This document shows, one piece after another, positions 7,936 to 15,076 of a DNA stretch of 64,000 bases. Position 1 is the first letter of the stretch; each line of letters starts with the position of its first letter. Below the pieces are notes generated by a model. That model had not been told where the DNA came from and did no database searches. It saw only the letters and a list, made by a program, of their open reading frames with translations. The DNA is from Erythrobacter sp. NAP1 (lineage in GTDB: Bacteria > Pseudomonadota > Alphaproteobacteria > Sphingomonadales > Sphingomonadaceae): assembly GCF_000152865.1 (NCBI RefSeq), contig NZ_CH672390.1, positions 1,550,001 to 1,614,000 on the forward strand, read 5' to 3'. The translations under genes were made by a program, and so were the position numbers.

Positions 7936-9921
7936 CTATTCGACTTCGGCCAGACCCAGCTGCTCTTCGATGAATTCCGCCTGCTTGCGATAGTAGAACA
8001 GCTGGTTCGACAGCTTGCGCCAGCCGTGCCCTTCGTCGGGAATGCGCACGAAGGGAGCCTCGACCCCATTATCTCGAAGGGTCTTCACCATCACTTCGGT
8101 CTCGTAGATGTCGATGCGCGGGTCCATCACGCCGTGTGAGTAGAGCACCGGCACGCGAATCTGGTCGGCTTTGCGGATCGGCGAATTGACGCGGTAAAAC
8201 TCGCGCCAGCGGTCTTCGGTGATGTCGCCATATTCGATCCGGTCAGACGCCTTGAGCGCAGGCGAAGCGACCTCTAGCGCGGTGATCCAGTCGGCGACAC
8301 CGAACAGCGACACCCCGGCGGCAAATTCGCCCGGATATTCGGCCAGAACGGCGTTCACGGCATAGCCGCCGTATGATCCGCCCATTACCGCAGCGCGGTC
8401 GCCATCGATCAGCCCATCGGCTGCAAGCGCGTTCTTCAGGTCGACGAGATCGCTGATCGAATTGAGGCGATTTTCGCGGTCGTCGAGCGTCGCATAAGTG
8501 CGGCCGAGCCCGGTGCTTCCGCGCACATTAGGCTCGAACACCGCGACGCCCCTTGCGACGTGATATTGCGCAATCGGGTCGAAGCTCGCCTGCGACTGGC
8601 CCGAGGGTCCGCCGTGAACGGAAAAGACCACCGGCGGCGCGCTGTCGCCCGTGCCTGCACCTTCGGGCAGGTAAAGCAGCCCCTGCAATTCCACCCCATC
8701 GCGCGCAGCGTAGCGCACGACCTGTGGGCGAATTAGGCGTTCGGGATCGAGCCCGGCATAGTTCGCCGCAAACACCTTTTCAGAGGTGCCTTCGATGGGG
8801 TTCGTCATCCACAATTCGCCCGGCGTCTGCCAGCCGCTGACGCGGATCAGAAGATCGCCTTCTGCCTCGCAGTCCAGCGAATAGGTGCCTTCGGGCATTT
8901 CGGGCATGGCGATCGGGCGCTTCTCAACCACCTGCCAGCCGCGAAGGCGGTCAAAGCCATCGTCATTCTCGGTCCAGTAGAGGTAGGAGCCACCCTCACC
9001 CGCGCCGCACAGTTCGAGGTTTTCGACATCGCGGTCCGATCCGAAGACCATCTCGAAACTGCCGCTTTCGACATCGTAGAAGGAGAGCGCGCCATATTCG
9101 CGGCCAAGGTTGGTCGAGAAATAGAAGCCGCGCGAATTGGGCCACCATTCGAAGCCGCCCAGCGTATGGCTCGCACGGTTCTCGACCGGAGGCTTGGAGA
9201 TCGTAGTCATCTCCTTTGTCGCGAGATCGAGGAGGTAGAGATTGTCAGCATCCTCGCCCACAGTTTCGGTCACGATGGCGTATTTGCCATTCGGCGAGAT
9301 CGAGCGTGCGGCAAGACCAAGCTCGCTTTCGACCAGCAACTCGGACGCGCCGTCCATCGTGCCGCGATAGATGTCGAACACCCCGGCCCCGCGCGCGGTC
9401 GACGCGTAGATGAAGCTGCCATCCTCGGCAAAGCCGCCAAAGATGCGGAAGTCGCCGCGCGCTGCCGGGAGGATTTCGGTCTCGCTCATCCCGTCGGGCG
9501 TGAGGACGAAATAGCCGGGTTGCTCGTTGCCGTCGCGGTCGGCGGAATAAAACAGGGCTGATCCGTCGGGGGTCCAGACAGGTGCGCCGACGCCGGTTTC
9601 GAACGTCACCTGCCGCGGCACGCCGCCGCTTGCGGGCATGACCCAAAGCTCGCTCTGGCCGGTTATGTCCCACGAGAACGCGATGGTTTCGCCATCGGGC
9701 GAGAGGTTGGCTGCTCCCGGACCGCCAGCAAGCAGATAGCGCGCAATGTCTGCGGGGTACTCGCCCGCGCGGCCAAGCGTGACGCCGCTGCCATCAGGCT
9801 CCATCGCCTCGATCGAAAGGTCAGCGCCCTTCGCGCCGCCGAAGGTTTCTTCGGCGTCCTGGGCGAAAGCGGCGGAGGAAAGCGAAAGCGCCGTTGCGGC
9901 GAGCAGGATGGATCGGATCAT
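7936..9921 (-). CDS. S9 family peptidase (prolyl oligopeptidase type), secreted
   Basis: 661 residues from the ATG at 9921, chosen because it begins a clean signal peptide (MIRSILLAATALSLSSAAFAQ); a longer open frame upstream adds a non-signal extension. Residues about 60-400 are a beta-propeller rich in SPDG, TPDG and SPNG turns. The C-terminal alpha/beta-hydrolase carries the nucleophile in GGSYGGYA, an acid in HGVMDPRID, and the histidine in DEGHGW. Predicted periplasmic or exported dipeptidyl/oligopeptidase. It is not obviously in an operon with ubiK, from which it is separated by about 100 bases. Confidence 0.92.
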   Translation of the reverse strand: MIRSILLAATALSLSSAAFAQDAEETFGGAKGADLSIEAMEPDGSGVTLGRAGEYPADIARYLLAGGPGAANLSPDGETIAFSWDITGQSELWVMPASGGVPRQVTFETGVGAPVWTPDGSALFYSADRDGNEQPGYFVLTPDGMSETEILPAARGDFRIFGGFAEDGSFIYASTARGAGVFDIYRGTMDGASELLVESELGLAARSISPNGKYAIVTETVGEDADNLYLLDLATKEMTTISKPPVENRASHTLGGFEWWPNSRGFYFSTNLGREYGALSFYDVESGSFEMVFGSDRDVENLELCGAGEGGSYLYWTENDDGFDRLRGWQVVEKRPIAMPEMPEGTYSLDCEAEGDLLIRVSGWQTPGELWMTNPIEGTSEKVFAANYAGLDPERLIRPQVVRYAARDGVELQGLLYLPEGAGTGDSAPPVVFSVHGGPSGQSQASFDPIAQYHVARGVAVFEPNVRGSTGLGRTYATLDDRENRLNSISDLVDLKNALAADGLIDGDRAAVMGGSYGGYAVNAVLAEYPGEFAAGVSLFGVADWITALEVASPALKASDRIEYGDITEDRWREFYRVNSPIRKADQIRVPVLYSHGVMDPRIDIYETEVMVKTLRDNGVEAPFVRIPDEGHGWRKLSNQLFYYRKQAEFIEEQLGLAEVE

Positions 9922-10023
9922 GGATGCCTCTTGGGATGCCTCTCGAAACAAGAAGTTCGCGAGCCAGCCTAGAGGATCATGATGCGGGTGCAATCCTGCG
10001 ATTGGCAGGGAAGTGCCTGGAGA

Positions 10024-10275
10024 TTACTTCGCGGCGAGCTTCTTTTCGAGCTCGGCCACCTTGGCTTCGAGAGCGTCGGCTTGTTCGCGGGCCTTCTGAG
10101 CCATCGCCTTGACCGTATCGAATTCCTCGCGGCTGACGAAGTCCATGCCGCCCATCGCCTCGCGCACACGTTCGCGAGCGCTTTCGCGCGCTTCACGCGT
10201 CATGCCGGCCATGGTGCCAGCGGCGCTGTTAGCGAGTTTGACGAAATCGGCGATGATCGGGTTCTGGCTTTGCAT
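10024..10275 (-). CDS. ubiK: UbiK/BMFP family ubiquinone-biosynthesis accessory factor
   Basis: 83 residues: an amphipathic N-terminal helix, then a C-terminal coiled coil (FVSREEFDTVKAMAQKAREQ followed by LEAKVAELEKKL), the standard layout of the BMFP/UbiK family. UbiK trimerises and assists the lipid-handling part of the ubiquinone complex. The match is to size and architecture plus the FVSREEF signature. It lies just downstream of tspO on the same strand. Confidence 0.82.
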   Translation of the reverse strand: MQSQNPIIADFVKLANSAAGTMAGMTREARESARERVREAMGGMDFVSREEFDTVKAMAQKAREQADALEAKVAELEKKLAAK

Positions 10276-10322
10276 GGCTCGCTATTTGGCGACGAGCGTT
10301 GCGATTGTCCAGAACCAACCCA

Positions 10323-10871
10323 TCAAAACTCGATGCGCTCTACCGCCCCTTCGCCGGCATCTGCACCGCCATCGGGGTTGGCTTCGATGAACTGGTAGTT
10401 GAGCACTGCGGCAAAGCACACCCACGCAAGGTAAGGCAGCATCATCAGCGCAGCGATCCGCCGCACCCGCCAGAACGCGGCGATGACAAGCAGCAGGCTG
10501 ACCGCGACATAGATCAGGACATAAAGGCCAAGGGTCATCTCCTGCATTCCGAAGAACACCGGCGTCCACGCAAGGTTGCCGATGAAATGGAGCGCGAACA
10601 GCACGATCGCGAGCCCCCTGCCCGCAGCGCCCCAGGCGCTGACCACGAGTGCAAGCGCAAGGCCGATGACGACATAGAGGATGCCCCAAACGATCCCGAA
10701 GGCCGCGGTCGGCGGGAAGATCGCAGGCTTCGTCAGGCTTTGGAACCAGACGGTGTCGGGACTTCCCAATTGTCCCGCGGTAAAACCAAGCAGCACGATA
10801 AGCGGGACCAGAAACAACGCCCAGCGCAGGAAACTTGCCCGCAGCTGAGCTTTCGAAGCCAGAAAATTCAT
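10323..10871 (-). CDS. tspO: TspO/MBR family tryptophan-rich sensory protein
   Basis: 182 residues with five membrane helices. The start is ATG at 10871, which has GGGAG seven bases upstream; a longer open frame has no such site. It has PAIFPPTAAFGIVWGILYV, with the PxxFP and WxxLY core, and the family feature FALHFIGNLAWTPVFFG. TspO binds porphyrins and in photosynthetic alphaproteobacteria modulates pigment-gene expression under oxygen. The role here is inferred only from family. ubiK follows 47 bases downstream. Confidence 0.9.
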   Translation of the reverse strand: MNFLASKAQLRASFLRWALFLVPLIVLLGFTAGQLGSPDTVWFQSLTKPAIFPPTAAFGIVWGILYVVIGLALALVVSAWGAAGRGLAIVLFALHFIGNLAWTPVFFGMQEMTLGLYVLIYVAVSLLLVIAAFWRVRRIAALMMLPYLAWVCFAAVLNYQFIEANPDGGADAGEGAVERIEF

Positions 10872-11274
10872 CTCTTCTCCCAACATAGTCGAGCCGCTGT
10901 CGCGCAACTCGCTGTGCCCTGTTTCCGCGTCCCCGATAGCGCGTCTCGATTCGCATCCGCTGCGCGCCTTGGGGGCGATACACGAGCGAATAAGGCACGC
11001 CAAACCCTGCCCTTGCGGCTGATGTCAGACGTGCCCCAATCCGGCACATTGTTACCCTGAATCAGTGTCTTGGTGACAGCCGATTGCGCGCAGAAAGTCG
11101 GCAGCGAAATTAACAGCGTTCGCGCTTTCGCCACATTGTGATAGCTTCGCCACATTCTTGCCGTGATTCGGGGCGCCGTTCGGCAGGAATTTCCACTCGC
11201 GCGCCTCACCTTTGCCAACTGGGCCTTAGTCGGGGGGAGGAAACCCGTCCAAGGTTCGATGAGGGGACGACTTA
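10872..11274. other. divergent intergenic region, tspO / Cys-rich lipoprotein
   Basis: About 400 bases without a credible gene; it must hold the promoters of both flanking genes. The only repeat found is TTCGCCACATT, present as two direct copies at 11127-11137 and 11146-11156, a 19-base period that suggests a tandem regulator site. The short frames on either strand here have no family features and no ribosome-binding sites. Confidence 0.4.
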
Positions 11275-11541
11275 ATGAAAAAGACCAACTTCGCATCGAT
11301 GCTCGCCGTTGCTGGTGGCCTCGCAATCTCGACCGCAGCCTGCACCCCGCCGGCTGAAGAGGGCGACACCGCTGCTGACGAGACTTCGGTTGAAGAAGCA
11401 GCTGAAGAAGTCGCTGACGCTGCTTGTGAAGCTGCTGAAGAAATCGCCTGCTGTGCCGCTGGCTGCTGTGCAGCTGGTTGCTGTGCCGCTGGTTGCTGTG
11501 CCGCTGGCTGCTGTGCAGCTGGTTGCTGCGGTGCCGCCTAA
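11275..11541 (+). CDS. Cys-rich pentapeptide-repeat lipoprotein, CCAAG x5
   Basis: 88 residues. Residues 1-22 look like a lipoprotein signal (basic start, hydrophobic core, then STAAC), making C23 the likely lipidated cysteine, although the lipobox is not ideal. Residues 27-57 are very acidic and alanine-rich. From residue 59 the protein is five exact CCAAG units and a final CCGAA, giving 13 cysteines besides C23. The DNA repeat unit is 15 bases, so copy number could vary by slippage. A strong terminator follows, so it is a monocistronic unit. No family is recognised. Metal binding or a disulfide-linked surface layer are guesses from composition. Confidence 0.78.
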   Translation: MKKTNFASMLAVAGGLAISTAACTPPAEEGDTAADETSVEEAAEEVADAACEAAEEIACCAAGCCAAGCCAAGCCAAGCCAAGCCGAA

Positions 11542-11570
11542 GCGCGTCGACGCATCAGCGTAAACACAAT

Positions 11571-11607
11571 CCGGCCGGCGATAACGAGAGTTGTCGCCGG
11601 CCGTTTT
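11571..11607 (+). terminator. rho-independent terminator of the Cys-rich lipoprotein gene
   Basis: A near-perfect stem of about 14 base pairs, starting GGCCGGCGA and ending TCGCCGGCC with a GAGA-type loop, followed by GTTTTGC on the plus strand, 30 bases past the stop. Confidence 0.85.
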
Positions 11608-11626
11608 GCATTATAGTCATGGCGAC

Positions 11627-12331
11627 ATGGCCAGCGCTCCCGACACAACTTCTGCCCCGCCCTCCAAGCCCCTTACGACGGTTGAGGCCGCGCATGTGGT
11701 GATCGAAACCATCACGCAGATGGCGCAGGAGCAGAAACCGCTGATGCTGCGCGTCGTGCCCGAAGAGGGCGCGAACTTCTGGAAGCATTACCCGATCAAA
11801 GATGCGCGCGACAAATACTGCAAGTCGCGCTGGTACTATCATGTCCATGCTCCCGGCAGCCGCGACAAGGACGAGCACGGGCACTTCCACCTGTTCCTCC
11901 ACCGCACTCAGCTGCCCGAAGGGCTGGAGCCGAAGGTTTGGCCGCCTCAGGGGGAAGACTGCCGCGCTCACGTCACACATGTCATCGGCCTGTCGATCGA
12001 CACGAACGGCATTCCGCGCGCATGGTTCACGGTGAACCGCTTCGTGACCAACGAATTCCTGTTCCCCGCTGACGTGATGATCGAGCACCTGTCCGACTTT
12101 AACACCGACCACACGCCCGAAGACGACCTCGTGAACCGCTTCGTCACCGCAATGGTCGCGCTCTACCGCGACGAGATCGCGCAGCTGCTGCGCGAACGCG
12201 ACGAGAAGCACGCGGAACTCGTCGCAGAGCACGGTGAAGAGGCGGCGTATGAGAAAGAGAGCGGTATCGAAGTGCTCTCGCAAATCCCGATCGACCTTGA
12301 TGCGAAGCTGGGGTCGCTGGACCTGGAGTAG
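11627..12331 (+). CDS. uncharacterised protein, DUF6969-like
   Basis: 234 residues from the ATG at 11627. Soluble, with no signal peptide; a Ser/Pro-rich N-terminal tail precedes the folded part. The central core has KSRWYYHVHAPGSRDKDEHG followed by HFHLFL, then HVIGLSIDTNGIPRAWFTVN, a pattern I associate with the uncharacterised DUF6969 family. Clustered histidines (HVH, HGHFH) could bind metal, but no enzymatic motif is recognised. The C-terminus is charged and helical. It is a single gene; its stop lies four bases before the left inverted repeat of the GIY-YIG element. Confidence 0.72.
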   Translation: MASAPDTTSAPPSKPLTTVEAAHVVIETITQMAQEQKPLMLRVVPEEGANFWKHYPIKDARDKYCKSRWYYHVHAPGSRDKDEHGHFHLFLHRTQLPEGLEPKVWPPQGEDCRAHVTHVIGLSIDTNGIPRAWFTVNRFVTNEFLFPADVMIEHLSDFNTDHTPEDDLVNRFVTAMVALYRDEIAQLLRERDEKHAELVAEHGEEAAYEKESGIEVLSQIPIDLDAKLGSLDLE

Positions 12332-12335
12332 CCCT

Positions 12336-12366
12336 CGTCATTGCGAGCCGCAGGCGAAGCAATCCA
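12336..12366 (+). repeat. left arm of inverted repeat
   Basis: 31 bases starting CGTCATTGCGAGC and ending CGAAGCAATCCA. It matches the right arm read on the other strand except for six bases (CGCAGG) against four (GAAG) in the middle. Confidence 0.8.
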
Positions 12367-12370
12367 TGGC

Positions 12371-12640
12371 CTAACGGCTAATGTCGAAAAACTGGTCTCG
12401 CCATTCAGGGTTCGTGGCCTCGATCAAGGATATCTTCTTTGAGCGAGAGCCGCCCTTGATCTGCTTCTCACGCAGAATTGCTTCCTCCATCGTCGAGTGA
12501 AGCTCAAACCAGACAAGTCGTTTGCAACTGTATCTCTTGGTGAATCCACTCATCAGGCCTTCGCGATGCTCATACGCCCGCCGTGGCAAATCTGAAGTGA
12601 CGCCCACATAGATCGTCCCTCCCTTTTGGTTCGCCATCAT
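12371..12640 (-). CDS. GIY-YIG nuclease domain protein, N-terminus apparently without a start codon
   Basis: 89 residues from the ATG at 12640. The protein is a single GIY-YIG domain: TIYVGVTSDLPRRAYEHREG is the YIG half with its catalytic Arg, LREKQIKGG holds the Glu region, and ISLIEATNPEWRDQF closes the domain. The first half of the signature (V-V-Y) lies upstream of this ATG in the same frame, in codons reading FQPVVYMMAN, where homologues normally begin. No ATG, GTG or TTG exists in that frame back to the preceding stop near 12710. Translation from 12640 would lose the first strand. It may be an inactivated gene or use a rare start. Confidence 0.65.
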   Translation of the reverse strand: MMANQKGGTIYVGVTSDLPRRAYEHREGLMSGFTKRYSCKRLVWFELHSTMEEAILREKQIKGGSRSKKISLIEATNPEWRDQFFDISR

Positions 12641-12675
12641 ATAAACAACAGGCTGGAAGTCTTTTGATCGACCTA

Positions 12676-12704
12676 TGGATTGCTTCGCTTCGCTCGCAAT
12701 GACG
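12676..12704 (-). repeat. right arm of inverted repeat
   Basis: 29 bases; on the minus strand it starts CGTCATTGCGAGC and ends CGAAGCAATCCA. It abuts the tlyA stop (12707). Confidence 0.8.
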
Positions 12705-12706
12705 AA

Positions 12707-13471
12707 TTAGTGGCGCCGCGCTGAAATCAGGAATTCGACGTTACCTTGCGGACCGGTGATCGGGCTTTCGACAATTCCTTCAATGTCCCAGCCAAGCCCC
12801 TCTAACCACTCACGAACTTCGTTGCAGACCCGTTCGTGCAAGGCCGGGTCGCGGACCACGCCGCCTTTGCCTACCTCGTGCTTTTCAACTTCGAATTGCG
12901 GCTTGATCAGCGCGACAAGCTGGCACTCCTGCGCCGCCAGTTCGAGGGGGCGCTCAAGCACCTTTGCGAGACCAATAAAACTCGCGTCGCACACCACCCA
13001 GTTGCAGTCACGGTCAATCTGATCGCGGGTCAGGATCCGCGCACTCGTCTGTTCGAGCACGGTAACGCGGTCATCCTGGCGCAGCTTCCATGCGAGCTGG
13101 TTGGTGCCGCTGTCGACCGCAAAGACGTGCGCCGCGCCATTGGACAGAAGAACGTCGGTGAAGCCGCCGGTTGAGCTGCCAACGTCGATCGCCACTGCGC
13201 CGGTTGGATCAAGGTCAAAGTGTTCAATTGCGTGAGCCAGCTTGATCCCCCCCCGGCTCACCCAAGGGTGATCCCGACCGCGCACTTCGAGCGCCGCATC
13301 CTCGGCAACCTGCTGACCGGGCTTTGCGACCTTCTCCTCGCCGACGAAAACGACGCCCGCCATCACCAGCGCCTGAGCGCGCGTGCGGCTCTCGGCCAGT
13401 TCACGTTCGACCAGCAGATGATCGACGCGCTTCTTTGCGCGCTTCTTCTGAGGATTTTTCTTATCAGTCAT
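12707..13471 (-). CDS. tlyA: TlyA family rRNA (cytidine-2'-O)-methyltransferase
   Basis: 254 residues from the ATG at 13471; the longer open frame upstream is low-complexity Gly from the antisense of another gene. The N-terminal S4 RNA-binding domain (RVDHLLVERELAESRTRAQA) is followed by an RrmJ-type methyltransferase with the SAM loop AIDVGSSTGGFTDVLL and the catalytic-region KPQFE. TlyA proteins modify 16S/23S rRNA; the old name hemolysin A is historical. The gene converges on the GIY-YIG element. The start overlaps nothing, and the Pro-rich lipoprotein gene diverges from it. Confidence 0.92.
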   Translation of the reverse strand: MTDKKNPQKKRAKKRVDHLLVERELAESRTRAQALVMAGVVFVGEEKVAKPGQQVAEDAALEVRGRDHPWVSRGGIKLAHAIEHFDLDPTGAVAIDVGSSTGGFTDVLLSNGAAHVFAVDSGTNQLAWKLRQDDRVTVLEQTSARILTRDQIDRDCNWVVCDASFIGLAKVLERPLELAAQECQLVALIKPQFEVEKHEVGKGGVVRDPALHERVCNEVREWLEGLGWDIEGIVESPITGPQGNVEFLISARRH

Positions 13472-13505
13472 GGACCTGAATGCCGTTAGCGCGCATTGAG
13501 TGGGC

Positions 13506-14075
13506 ATGAAAGCTTGTCTCTTGCACACCGTCGGCGCCATTGCCCTCACCTTCGGAATTGCAGCCTGCGTTCCAAGCGCAGAGCCACCTCCCCCTCCGCC
13601 GCCGCCGCCAGCGCCGGTGTCAACGCCTTCGCCGACACCCACCCCTACCCCGACGCCCCCGCCGTTCGTTCAGGAGCCGCAATACGACAACTACCTCGAT
13701 GCGCCGCAGACGCAGGGCATGTGGAGCTATGTGGATGAGCCGGGTGAAAGCCTCGCGATCTTTACGGAAGGATCGGGCGAGCCCGTCTTCATCGTGCGAT
13801 GCGCCGCCGGGATCGTCGCATTGGGTCGCCCGACCGGGAATGTTTCGCCGCAGCCACGCGCCATGAGCGTCACGACCGAAACGACGACGCGCCAGCTTGT
13901 CGCTCAGCCGATCCCTGATAGCGGTCTTGTCGCCGTGGGCCTGCAACCGAGAGATCCGTTGCTCGATGCGATGGCGATCACCAAAGGTCGCTTTGCTATC
14001 GGCACCGAAGGCGAGCGCACGCTGTACCTACCCGCATGGGCCGAAGTGACGCGTGTGATCGAGGATTGCAGGTAG
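13506..14075 (+). CDS. Pro-rich-linker lipoprotein of unknown function
   Basis: 189 residues from ATG 13506 (a GTG six bases earlier is also in frame). The signal peptide ends in a lipobox-like GIAAC, so the mature protein is probably anchored in the outer membrane. Residues about 30-55 are a proline tract (PPPPPPPPP, then TPTPTPTP), a stiff spacer. The remaining 130 residues form a globular domain with two cysteines (VRCAAG and the C-terminal DCR) that could pair. Its pattern of short strands ending in a conserved-looking EDCR tail is not a family I recognise. Confidence 0.72.
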   Translation: MKACLLHTVGAIALTFGIAACVPSAEPPPPPPPPPAPVSTPSPTPTPTPTPPPFVQEPQYDNYLDAPQTQGMWSYVDEPGESLAIFTEGSGEPVFIVRCAAGIVALGRPTGNVSPQPRAMSVTTETTTRQLVAQPIPDSGLVAVGLQPRDPLLDAMAITKGRFAIGTEGERTLYLPAWAEVTRVIEDCR

Positions 14076-14600
14076 ATCGTTCTTTAGCGAAGCTCCATCC
14101 GGGGCTTCGTCCTCGCTTGACGCCTTCGCTTCGCTGCGGGCCCGCTGCGGGCGGGCGCCCACGTCTCTTTGGCGCCCTTGCGACCCTGCGGGCCGTATGC
14201 AGCAATTTATGAGTAATTTTCTCATGTGGCTTGTGATCGACGCTGCAGGCGTCGCGAGCGCACGCGCGCGAGCCGCAGATGCCCGACTGAACACAGCGAA
14301 GGAGGAACAGCATCGAGGATGTGGCCCCGGATGGGGTCACGCAAGCCAAACCGATTCTATCCGTTAATATCCACAGCTTCTCGACAGGCTACCCACAAAC
14401 CTGTCCCGAATATACAAAACGCCCCGGATTTCCCCAAGGCGCCGTTCGTTACGTCAATTACGCAACGATGTTCTATTCTGACGTGGGAAAAACTTTTTTC
14501 AAGTCTTGCCTGAACAATTCACATGATTCACAACAGTGATTGAGGCCAGCGGCGAACGCGGCTCTCGGCCCCCGGTGATACGGTTTGGGTCTTGGCTTAC
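14076..14600. other. 525-base gap without a supported gene
   Basis: The left part is GC-rich with several inverted repeats (for example around 14140-14165), and the right part (14350-14545) is AT-rich, an abrupt composition change. Both strands have short frames, none with a usable ribosome-binding site or recognisable family. One region near 14365-14400 has two CCACA words resembling DnaA-box fragments, but not full boxes. The AT-rich right part may be the promoter of the micro-ORF transcript at 14608. Confidence 0.4.
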
Positions 14601-14607
14601 AAGCGCG

Positions 14608-14621
14608 AAAGGAGGTGATCC
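14608..14621 (+). promoter_or_regulatory. perfect 14-base anti-anti-Shine-Dalgarno ribosome-binding site
   Basis: AAAGGAGGTGATCC is the exact complement of the 16S rRNA 3' end (GGATCACCTCCTTT) over 14 bases, far longer than an ordinary site. The GGAGG core lies seven bases before the ATG at 14623. Confidence 0.7.
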
Positions 14622-14622
14622 G

Positions 14623-14679
14623 ATGTCTCATGGTTCAGTAGAGAGGTCGGCAAGTTTCCGCGCGAGGTATATTCGGTAA
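14623..14679 (+). CDS. 18-residue micro-ORF behind a maximal Shine-Dalgarno
   Basis: The encoded peptide is MSHGSVERSASFRARYIR, basic and serine/arginine-rich. The evidence for translation is its extraordinary ribosome-binding site and correct spacing; the peptide has no recognised relative. It is followed within 100 bases by two hairpins, the second a strong terminator whose upper part contains CCTCCT, able to pair with the AGGAGG of this ribosome-binding site. The unit could be a small dual-function RNA, a ribosome decoy, or an attenuator ahead of ilvE (start 15077). Codons are not enriched for Leu, Ile or Val, which argues against a classic ilv leader. Confidence 0.5.
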   Translation: MSHGSVERSASFRARYIR

Positions 14680-14704
14680 CCTAACGACCGAGTAAGACTT
14701 CGTG

Positions 14705-14770
14705 AGCGGCGCTTACCGCCGCTGACCATGAAAGGGCGTTTCCTCCTACGGGCGAGGAAGCGCCCTTTTC
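14705..14770 (+). terminator. hairpin plus rho-independent terminator with embedded CCTCCT
   Basis: First hairpin AGCGGCG-cttac-CGCCGCT (14705-14723). Second, a 15-base-pair stem (14731-14745 with 14754-14768, one G-U pair) beginning AAAGGGCG and ending CGCCCTTTTC. The 5' side and loop of the second carry TTTCCTCCT, complementary to the upstream Shine-Dalgarno. Confidence 0.78.
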
Positions 14771-15076
14771 ATTGGGCGGTGTTGGCGAAGGGTGCTGCCC
14801 GTTTTCCTACTTGCAGAGCAGAAGTTATGGATCGCGTTTATGGAAAGCCTGACACTCTCCAAGATGATCAAGCCCGCGACCGCCTCGATGGCCCGCCAAC
14901 GGAAAGTCACACATCCTACACGCCAATCCACTCAAAACCCGCTATTTAACAGGCACATGCTCCGAACCGCCGTATTTTCAAAAGCACCCCTTCGACGGTC
15001 CATCGCAGCCTTCCAAAAGCCACAGCGCGCACACACCGCTTGCCCCCGGCCTCGCCCGACATTATCCGCGTGATCT
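14771..15076. other. 306-base leader of ilvE, nothing further identified
   Basis: No supported gene, no strong hairpin and no T-box or known riboswitch pattern seen. It should hold the ilvE promoter. There is no good Shine-Dalgarno immediately before the ilvE ATG. Confidence 0.3.

Larger units (their letters stand above)
12336..12704. mobile_element. candidate small mobile element: GIY-YIG ORF between inverted repeats
   Basis: A 369-base unit bounded by a roughly 30-base inverted repeat and filling exactly the gap between two convergent genes (stop at 12331 on the left, tlyA stop at 12707 on the right). The repeat belongs to a common bacterial type beginning CGTCATTGCGAGC. The interior encodes one GIY-YIG protein. 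No transposase is present. Either the nuclease mobilises the unit, or the repeats are a MITE/REP-like family that frames it. Confidence 0.55.

Noticed and set aside
13996..14349. 117-codon minus-strand frame in the 14-kb gap
   Set aside because: Arg/Ala/Cys-rich, overlaps the lipoprotein gene, no ribosome-binding site or known family; kept only as an unexplained interval.
14340..14410. Possible DnaA boxes and replication origin
   Set aside because: Only partial matches to TTATCCACA, no clustered boxes, no dnaA, dnaN or gyrB in the window.
14623..15076. Classical ilv leader-peptide attenuator for ilvE
   Set aside because: The 18-residue peptide has one Val and one Ile and no Leu, and the terminator is 300 bases before ilvE; a generic role is more likely.
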